Positions 7,059 through 13,029 of a DNA stretch of 13,029 bases are shown here, one piece after another. The DNA is from Treponema sp. (lineage in GTDB: Bacteria; Spirochaetota; Spirochaetia; Treponematales; Treponemataceae): contig JAGADS010000256.1 in assembly GCA_017613485.1 (NCBI GenBank), forward strand, positions 1 to 13,029, in the 5' to 3' direction. Under the pieces are notes generated by a model. That model was not told where the DNA came from, ran no database searches, and was given only the letters and a program-made list of their open reading frames with translations. A program made the position numbers and the translations under genes. The first letter of the stretch is position 1, and each line of letters begins with the position of its first letter.

Positions 7059-9560
7059 ATGCTTACACTTAAATTCGGCGGAACTTCAATGGGTTCTGCA
7101 CGTCGTATCTTAGACAGCGTGGATATCATGGTTGACCGCGCCAAACAGGACCGCATTTCCGTTGTGGTCAGTGCCGTAGCCGGTGTCTCCAACAAGCTTC
7201 AGGAGGCAATTGACGGCTGTGTTGCCGGAGGAAACGCTGAAACTTATGTAAGCCAGATGAGGACAATCCATGAGGAGATCTGCTCAGAAATAAAATCAAG
7301 CCTGCCGGAATTTGACTATGCACCGGTAAAGGAAAAGCTTGAGCATCACATGAGGCGTCTGGACAAGCTTTTGACAGGCCTTACGACATTCGGGGAATGC
7401 CCTGATTCCGTACACTGCCGCATAATGGGTACTGGAGAAATGATCTGTGCCCCTATCGTTGAGGCAGTTCTCCTTGCAAAAGGCCAGAGCGTAACTACTC
7501 TTGATTCACGCAAATTCATTTTTACCACAGGAAACCAGAAGGAAGGCGATGTTGACTATGCCCGTTGTGCAGAGGCTCTTGCACCATACAGGGACAATGC
7601 AGGTGGTTCACAGCAGCCACGCATTCTTCTTTTCCCGGGTTTCATCTGCTCATGGATAAAAGGATCTGGTGCAGCTCCTTCCATGGGTCTTATGGGACGT
7701 AACGGAAGCGATTTTTCTGCAGCTGTTGTAGGCTATGCACTCGGTTCAAGCAAAGTAGAATTCTGGACGGACGTAGACGGAATCTATACTGCTGATCCAC
7801 GTGTCGTAAAGGATGCCGTTCTTGTAAAAGACATGAGCTATGAGGAAGCAATGGAGCTTTCTTTCTTTGGAAGCAAAATCCTTCATCCAAAAACACTCGC
7901 ACCTCTTGCATCAAAGAACATCGAGGCATGGAGCCTTAACTCACAGAATCCAAAAGCCCGCGGAACATGCATTGGCCGTGGACCATTTGAAAGCGAGAAA
8001 TCAGCAGGTCCTGTACGCGGTATCTCATGCCTAAAGGACTGCTCAATGATTTCCGTAAGCGGATCTGGCATGAAAGGACGCAAGGGAATGGCAGCACGCA
8101 TTTTTGCAGCCGTAAGCAATGCAGGCATTTCAGTTCTTCTGATTACACAGTCATCCTCTGAATATACGATTTCCTTCTGCGTAAGGAATGCCTATGCAAA
8201 TGCAGTTCAGGACGTACTTAAGAATGAACTTGCACTTGAGATAAACAGCAAGCTCGTAAACCCGATTCAGATTACAAGGGACTGTGCCATTGTCTCTATA
8301 GTCGGAGATGCCATGAAGGAAAAACGTGGTGTCGCAGGAACATTCTTTGACGCACTTGCAAGCCGTGACATCAACATTCTTGCCATTGCACAGGGAGCCG
8401 CAGAGCGTTCAATTTCCGCGGTAATAAATGGAACGGACGGAGACATGGCTGTACGCATTGCGCATCACTTCTTCTTTAACACGGTTCAGTCAATCCATGT
8501 TTATGCATTCGGTGCCGGAACAATCGGCGGTACAATGATAGACCAGATATGTGAGCAGCAGCAGGCACTTCTTGAACAGGGCATCGACATCAAGGTAATG
8601 GCAATAGCAAACATCGACGGCATGATTTTTGATGCAGACGGAATCAAGCTTGAGGGATGGAGAGACCAGGTAAAGGACCATGGAGAAAAAACCAACCTCG
8701 ACAAGATTCTTGACTTTGTACGCGAGACAAAACCGCTTAATCCGATTTTTGTTGACTGCACTGCAAGCTACGATTTACCGGAAAGATACATAGACATACT
8801 CAAGGCAGGCATGAACATTGCCACACCAAACAAGCGTGCCAACTCAATGAGCATGGATTTCTACCACAAGCTTCGTGAGACAGCTAACCAGATGCATGTA
8901 CGCTTCCTGTACGAGACAAACGTCGGTGCGGGTCTCCCGATCATCGATACACTGCAGAACCTCTTTAAGAGCGGCGACCGTCTTACAGGATTCAACGGCA
9001 TCATGTCAGGTTCATTGAGCTATATCTTCGGTAAGCTTGATGAGGGCAAGAAATTCAGCGAGGCAGTTCTTGAGGCAAAGGAGCTTCGTTATACAGAGCC
9101 TGATCCGCGCGATGACCTTAAGGGAACTGATGTTGCAAGAAAAGCCCTTATAATTGCACGTGAGGCAGGAATGGAGATTGAGCTTGAGGACATAAAGATG
9201 AACTCTATATTCCCAGAGGGCTTCAGTCTTGAGGGAACACCAGAGGAGTTCCTTGCAAAACTCCCAGAGCTTGACAAATACTTTGCGGACAAGATGGCAT
9301 CACTCAAAAAAGAAGGAAAAGTCCTTCGCATGGGTGCAAGCATAAAGGACGGAAAAGTAAGCGTTGGTATGCTTGAGGTTGGACCGGATGATCCGCTTTA
9401 CAGTGTACGTGGCGGTGAAAATGCCTTTGTATTCACCACAGCACGCTACACTCCTATTCCACTTACAGTAAAGGGATACGGTGCAGGTGCAGGTGTTACA
9501 GCCGCAGGTGTATTCGGTGACATCCTTAGGACTGTAAGCTGGACTGTGACAAGATTCTAA
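7059..9560 (+). CDS. thrA: Bifunctional aspartokinase / homoserine dehydrogenase
   Basis: Catalyses the first and third steps of the aspartate pathway (aspartate to aspartyl phosphate; aspartate semialdehyde to homoserine) toward threonine and methionine. Length is 833 aa, close to E. coli ThrA (820). The kinase domain has KFGGTS (5-10), GRNGSDFSA (213-221), WTDVDGIYTADPR (236-248) and GSKILHPKTL (271-280). Two ACT-type regulatory domains follow at about 328-395 and 408-470. The dehydrogenase has the nucleotide-binding FGAGTIGG (484-491), TPNKRANS (589-596), GIMSGSLSYIF (647-657) and PDPRDDLKGTDVARK (681-695), with likely catalytic Asp691 and Lys695. ACT domains imply feedback inhibition, probably by threonine. 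No thrB or thrC is adjacent. The gene is visibly richer in G+C than the MCP genes. It shares its upstream region with the divergent peptidase gene. Confidence 0.97.
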   Translation: MLTLKFGGTSMGSARRILDSVDIMVDRAKQDRISVVVSAVAGVSNKLQEAIDGCVAGGNAETYVSQMRTIHEEICSEIKSSLPEFDYAPVKEKLEHHMRRLDKLLTGLTTFGECPDSVHCRIMGTGEMICAPIVEAVLLAKGQSVTTLDSRKFIFTTGNQKEGDVDYARCAEALAPYRDNAGGSQQPRILLFPGFICSWIKGSGAAPSMGLMGRNGSDFSAAVVGYALGSSKVEFWTDVDGIYTADPRVVKDAVLVKDMSYEEAMELSFFGSKILHPKTLAPLASKNIEAWSLNSQNPKARGTCIGRGPFESEKSAGPVRGISCLKDCSMISVSGSGMKGRKGMAARIFAAVSNAGISVLLITQSSSEYTISFCVRNAYANAVQDVLKNELALEINSKLVNPIQITRDCAIVSIVGDAMKEKRGVAGTFFDALASRDINILAIAQGAAERSISAVINGTDGDMAVRIAHHFFFNTVQSIHVYAFGAGTIGGTMIDQICEQQQALLEQGIDIKVMAIANIDGMIFDADGIKLEGWRDQVKDHGEKTNLDKILDFVRETKPLNPIFVDCTASYDLPERYIDILKAGMNIATPNKRANSMSMDFYHKLRETANQMHVRFLYETNVGAGLPIIDTLQNLFKSGDRLTGFNGIMSGSLSYIFGKLDEGKKFSEAVLEAKELRYTEPDPRDDLKGTDVARKALIIAREAGMEIELEDIKMNSIFPEGFSLEGTPEEFLAKLPELDKYFADKMASLKKEGKVLRMGASIKDGKVSVGMLEVGPDDPLYSVRGGENAFVFTTARYTPIPLTVKGYGAGAGVTAAGVFGDILRTVSWTVTRF

Positions 9561-9571
9561 GGAAAGATTTA

Positions 9572-9666
9572 TTTGTCATGGGACTGTCCAAAAAGTAGGT
9601 TTTGTCATTGCCGGACACGATCCGGCAATATAAAAAAAGATTATCGGGTCAAGCCCGATAATGACA
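9572..9666. repeat. Palindromic intergenic element with two hairpins and a closing stem
   Basis: Bases 9607-9615 pair with 9621-9629 (ATTGCCGGA stem, 5-base loop), and 9640-9648 pair with 9654-9662 (ATTATCGGG stem, 5-base loop). TGTC at 9603-9606 pairs with GACA at 9663-9666, directly abutting both stems, so the whole folds as a three-way junction with a 10-base A-rich linker. TTTGTCAT occurs at 9572-9579 and again at 9601-9608, the first copy followed by a small GGACTGTCC palindrome. The form is that of REP-like or MITE-like dispersed repeats. Copy number cannot be judged from this window, and no transposase is present. Confidence 0.65.
9630..9662 (-). terminator. Rho-independent terminator of the cyclase / UrtA-like operon
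   Basis: Read on the - strand, a perfect 9-bp stem (ATTATCGGG, loop CTTGA) is followed at once by CTTTTTTTAT. It begins 8 bases after the stop codon of the lipoprotein gene. It is formed by one half of the palindromic element; the thrA side has no T-run, so the same element is not an obvious terminator for thrA. Confidence 0.75.
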
Positions 9667-9669
9667 GCC

Positions 9670-10902
9670 TTACTTCAATCCCCATGCCCAGTAGTATGAG
9701 CTCAGGTATGGATCCGGCTTTACGGGTTCAGGAGTCTGCCAGATTTCATCTATAAGCCCCTCACTGTTAATTTTTCCGATCAAGACAGGCTTATACAGAT
9801 GCTGGTTACTGCCGTCAATTGTCACAAGACCAAGAGGACTGTCGTAGCTTAATCCCTTTGCCGCAATGCGGACTGCCTCTACATCAAATGAACCTGCTTT
9901 CTCACAAGCCTGTGCCCAAAGATGAATGGCGGTATGAGCGGATGCAATAGGATCTCCCGAAACCCTGTTCTGTCCGAACATCTCTTTATATTTATTGACA
10001 AACTCGGTGTTTTTATTATTGACTATTGTCTGATAATAATTCCATGCGGTAAGATGACCTTCCAGAATATCAGCTCCTATTTCCTGAACTTCCTGCTCAC
10101 ATATAGAAAAGCTCATCACAGGAATATCGTCTGCCGTAATTCCACTGTTACTCAGCTGCTGAAAGAATGCAAGATTTGAGTCACCGTTTAACGTATTCAG
10201 GACAACATCCGGTTTTGCTTCCTTTATCTGCTCGATGATGTCAACGAAATCTGAATGTCCCATCGGAACAAACACTTCACCGACAGTCTCAAGGTCATAG
10301 GGTACAAGCTGGGCATCAATTATCTTCTTTGCCGTGCGGGGGAAGATATAGTCACTTCCGATAAAGAAAAGGCGTTTTCCGATGTGTTCCAAGCAGTAAT
10401 CAACGGCAGGAACTATCTGCTGATTCGGAGATGCACCGACATACATGATGTTGGGGCTTGCCTCCATTCCCTCGTACTGGAGCGGATACCACAAAAGACC
10501 GTACTGTTTCTCAAGAATCGGTTTAACGGCAATACGTGAGGCAGATGTCCAGCATCCGAACACGGCGGCAACCTTATCTTCATTCAAAAGTTTCTGCATT
10601 TTTGCCGCAAACACCTGTGGAGAGCTTTCACCGTCCTCCTCGATGTATTCAAGCTTTCTTCCCAGAACGCCACCCCGCTCATTCGTCTCTTCTATGGCAA
10701 CAATCTCGGCATCCCTTAGGGGAATCTCACTGATTGCCATTGTGCCTGTCAATGAATGAAGCAAGCCTATTTTTATCGTATCTTCCTTATGATGTATTTT
10801 CTCACAAGAGGAAAAAACAAATATGCTCAGAAAAACCGGAACAATGCAGGTAAAAAGCAGTTTTCCCAGTTTTTTATTTGTAAAAGAATTATTTTTTTTC
10901 AT
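9670..10902 (-). CDS. UrtA-like urea/amide-binding lipoprotein
   Basis: Periplasmic-binding-fold lipoprotein of 410 aa related to the urea ABC transporter binding protein UrtA and to the amide sensor AmiC. A basic N-terminus, a hydrophobic stretch (15-30) and lipobox FSSC (Cys33) predict lipid anchoring. UrtA-family motifs run through the whole length: GLLHSLTGTMAISE (46-59), VFGCWTSASR (114-123), YPLQYEG (139-145), GASPNQQ (156-162), GSDYIFPRT (182-190), GHSDF (215-219), TLNGDSN (237-243), GHLTAWNYY (282-290) and HLYKPVLIGKI (368-378). The start at 10902 is chosen because GGAG lies 6 bases upstream; an ATG at 10914 in the same frame would add four residues and lacks such a site. It begins 15 bases after the cyclase stop in the same operon. 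No urtBCDE permease or ATPase genes are adjacent, so a receptor or sensor role is possible. The ligand is inferred only. Confidence 0.9.
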   Translation of the reverse strand: MKKNNSFTNKKLGKLLFTCIVPVFLSIFVFSSCEKIHHKEDTIKIGLLHSLTGTMAISEIPLRDAEIVAIEETNERGGVLGRKLEYIEEDGESSPQVFAAKMQKLLNEDKVAAVFGCWTSASRIAVKPILEKQYGLLWYPLQYEGMEASPNIMYVGASPNQQIVPAVDYCLEHIGKRLFFIGSDYIFPRTAKKIIDAQLVPYDLETVGEVFVPMGHSDFVDIIEQIKEAKPDVVLNTLNGDSNLAFFQQLSNSGITADDIPVMSFSICEQEVQEIGADILEGHLTAWNYYQTIVNNKNTEFVNKYKEMFGQNRVSGDPIASAHTAIHLWAQACEKAGSFDVEAVRIAAKGLSYDSPLGLVTIDGSNQHLYKPVLIGKINSEGLIDEIWQTPEPVKPDPYLSSYYWAWGLK

Positions 10903-10917
10903 TTTCAGCTCCATGTC

Positions 10918-13029
10918 CTAATCCTCAATCTCGTAGGTGACCATATGTCCCTTGCCTTTAACATCACATTCAATTCCCTCGGAGAACTTTACGTCACTTC
11001 CCTTAAGGTGGTCATAGACAGACTGTGAGACCCTTATTCTTCCCGGGTTTGCATTGCTTTCCATACGGCTTGCGACGTTTACAGTGTTTCCCCATACGTC
11101 ATACTGGAATTTTGTCTTACCGATAACTCCGGCATTTACAGGTCCGCAGTTAAGGCCAATCCTCATGTTAAACGGAATGTTGGCAGTCTCATTGTACTCC
11201 CTAAGATCCTGGAACATACCCTTTGCAAATTCCACCATGATCCTTGCATGATCTGGATTCGGTGTAGGAAGACCGCATGCCGCCATGTAAGCATCTCCGA
11301 TTGTCTTGATTTTCTCTACACCCATTTTCTTTGCCCTTTCATCAAAACGGCTGAAAAGATTGTTAAGGGAGAATACAATTTCCTCGGCAGTGTGACCGCT
11401 TGAGGTTTTTGTAAAGCTGACGATATCAGAGAACAAGAGCGTTACATCCGCAAAGTTTTCACCAAGAGAATGAACATCATCCCTGAGTTCCTTTGCTATT
11501 TTGTCAGGCAAAATTGCACGAAGAAGCTGGTCGGATTTTTCCTTCTCCTGTGCAAGTTCTGCAGTACGCTCATTAACCATTTTCTCAAGCCTCATGTTTT
11601 CCCTTGCCATTGCACGCTGCTTCATGTAGAACAAAAGGAGAACGCCCGTCACCAAAAGAACTGCTATTGCAATCCAGAAAGCGGGAACTTGATAAAGATA
11701 AGGTTTTTGAACAAAGAGGGAACTCTCAGATTCCTCAGACATAAGTCCCTCTCCATTTATCGCAAATACAGTAAAGACATGTTTTCCCGGCTTTAAGTTC
11801 GTGTATGAGACCATTCGTGCTGTCGAAGGCTCAGAGAAATCATCCTCAAAATTACTGAGCTTGTGTATAAAATGGATTCGCTCCGGTGCATCAAAACTCA
11901 GTCCTGTGTATTTTATCTCAAGACGTTTTGTTCCTGGGGGAAGAATTATATCCTCGTTTGGATTCTTGTATTCCTTGTTGTCTACCTTTATGCTTTCGAT
12001 GCAGACAAGCGGCATGACAGTATCATGAGTCTTCTTGAGGGAATCGTAAACTGCAATTCCGTCCACCATTGTAAACCACATACGTCCCTGATTATCACAT
12101 ATACTCACGGCAGTTGACGTAGGGCCATCTGAATCAAGACCGTCATTCTGGGTGTAATACTTGACGTCAAGAAGCTTTGTGTTTCCGTTGATGTAATCCG
12201 TCAACTCAGAGAATGGAACAGATGCAACACCGTGGTTACTGATAAGCCACATGTTTCCTTCGTTGTCAGGAACAAGCTGGAATACGGAATCAGAGTTCAC
12301 ACCTGAATCTGCTGCGATTTTGAAAGTCACCGCCGGTACGCCTGTTGTGCTGTCGTATGAAGGAATGCATGTAATTCCAGAGCCGGTTGAAATCCAGTAT
12401 GACTGATCCCTGTCCTGAATTATCTTGAAAACTATATTTCCGGCAAGACCTGTCTCGGAATCAATGTGGGCAATAATCTTCTCATCCTTGAAAAGATAAA
12501 TTCCACCACCGTCAGTTCCCACCCATACAACGTCATTTGAATCCTTGAAGATGCACATCACGTATTCATTCTCAAGACCATCAGGCTGTCTGAATGAGCG
12601 TATTGTACCGTCACTGTGGATTATGCCCAATCCGGTAGTCGTACCTACATAAAGCTCACCGGGTTTTGTCTCTATTGCGACACGTACTTTGTTTCCGCAA
12701 AGGCCTTCTTTTATTGTCCAGCTTTGAATTCCATCCTTGCCGTAACGGAGCTGACCTGGCTCAGTGTAGCAGCTTACAAGAACATCTCCGTTCATTGCTA
12801 TTCCAACATGGCGGATGCGGATGCCTTTTGTCATTTCCGTCAGTTCATTCTCAATTTTGTAGTCATTCTCGTCATAGCACAGAAGTCCATCATCTGTTCC
12901 TATCCACATTCTGTTCTCAAAATCCTGGGCTATGGCATTTACGGATGTCTTCAGCTTTGTCATGCGGAATCGGCCGTGTGTAAGCTTTCCTACTCCGTTT
13001 CTGTCCGTTGCAATCCAGATATTGCCTTC
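10918..13029 (-). CDS. Membrane adenylate cyclase with beta-propeller sensor (5' end outside window)
   Basis: Predicted transmembrane receptor making cAMP from ATP. The frame runs open off the right edge (703 residues visible). The ATG at 12963 is internal, since the 22 residues before it form another propeller repeat (GNIWIATDRNGVGKL). Numbering from that Met, propeller repeats of the form WIGTDDGL recur at about 18, 103, 145, 188, 237 and 294, followed by a Y_Y_Y-type domain (about 340-418), one membrane helix (428-447), a coiled coil (450-480) and a class III cyclase domain (503-681). Metal-binding Asp513 and Asp557, the adenine-selecting pair Lys553 and Asp622, and the transition-state Asn629 and Arg633 are all present. 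One chain therefore carries a full set and should work as a homodimer. The signal peptide would lie outside the window. The UrtA-like lipoprotein gene follows directly. Confidence 0.95.
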   Translation of the reverse strand, partial: EGNIWIATDRNGVGKLTHGRFRMTKLKTSVNAIAQDFENRMWIGTDDGLLCYDENDYKIENELTEMTKGIRIRHVGIAMNGDVLVSCYTEPGQLRYGKDGIQSWTIKEGLCGNKVRVAIETKPGELYVGTTTGLGIIHSDGTIRSFRQPDGLENEYVMCIFKDSNDVVWVGTDGGGIYLFKDEKIIAHIDSETGLAGNIVFKIIQDRDQSYWISTGSGITCIPSYDSTTGVPAVTFKIAADSGVNSDSVFQLVPDNEGNMWLISNHGVASVPFSELTDYINGNTKLLDVKYYTQNDGLDSDGPTSTAVSICDNQGRMWFTMVDGIAVYDSLKKTHDTVMPLVCIESIKVDNKEYKNPNEDIILPPGTKRLEIKYTGLSFDAPERIHFIHKLSNFEDDFSEPSTARMVSYTNLKPGKHVFTVFAINGEGLMSEESESSLFVQKPYLYQVPAFWIAIAVLLVTGVLLLFYMKQRAMARENMRLEKMVNERTAELAQEKEKSDQLLRAILPDKIAKELRDDVHSLGENFADVTLLFSDIVSFTKTSSGHTAEEIVFSLNNLFSRFDERAKKMGVEKIKTIGDAYMAACGLPTPNPDHARIMVEFAKGMFQDLREYNETANIPFNMRIGLNCGPVNAGVIGKTKFQYDVWGNTVNVASRMESNANPGRIRVSQSVYDHLKGSDVKFSEGIECDVKGKGHMVTYEIED

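Noticed and set aside
8490..9343. Antisense open frames within thrA
   Set aside because: They lie opposite a full-length conserved enzyme and have low-complexity Ser-rich translations with no recognisable motif.
9572..9666. CRISPR repeat or insertion sequence end
   Set aside because: There are no regularly spaced identical repeats, no cas gene and no transposase in the window; the two hairpins differ in sequence.
9670..10902. Component of a complete urea ABC transporter operon
   Set aside because: No permease or ATPase genes flank it; the upstream gene is a cyclase and a terminator follows directly.
10903..10914. ATG at 10914 as start of the UrtA-like lipoprotein
   Set aside because: It is only 3 bases after the cyclase stop, without a ribosome site; GGAG is ideally spaced for the ATG at 10902.
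12964..13029. Cyclase gene starting at 12963
   Set aside because: The frame continues to the window edge with a clear propeller repeat, so the gene is truncated by the window.

Overview
This window most likely comes from a host-associated spirochaete of the Treponema type. The evidence is a run of divergent methyl-accepting chemotaxis genes, a class III adenylate cyclase carrying an extracytoplasmic beta-propeller, a lipoprotein with a short spirochaete-style lipobox, and a moderately AT-rich base composition. The genus is an inference from gene style; there is no rRNA or other phylogenetic marker here.

Left part (1-6043, + strand): at least four consecutive chemoreceptor (MCP) genes in one tightly packed operon. 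The first is cut by the window edge. The other three are nearly equal in length (585, 585 and 582 aa). Each has six predicted membrane helices, no sizeable periplasmic domain, a short degenerate HAMP-like linker and a long cytoplasmic signalling hairpin. All four share an unusual hairpin tip (AFNAE instead of the common ALNAA) and the same 105-residue distance from the first predicted methylation site to the tip. Their membrane parts and predicted methylation sites have diverged.

Middle (6048-9560): an M28-family zinc aminopeptidase on the - strand, convergent with the last MCP gene, and a bifunctional aspartokinase/homoserine dehydrogenase (thrA) on the + strand. The last two are divergent and share a 105-bp promoter region. 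The peptidase promoter places the predicted transcription start exactly on the A of its ATG, suggesting a leaderless mRNA.

Right part (9561-13029): a 109-bp gap after thrA holds a compact palindromic element, two 9-bp hairpins inside a closing stem. One of its hairpins plus a T-run serves as terminator for the leftward operon. That operon, on the - strand, is a membrane adenylate cyclase (5' end outside the window) followed 15 bp later by an UrtA-like urea/amide-binding lipoprotein with no transporter genes beside it. The pairing suggests a ligand-binding protein feeding a cAMP-producing receptor. No tRNA, rRNA, CRISPR array, transposase or phage gene is visible, and no stretch over 300 bases lacks a gene.
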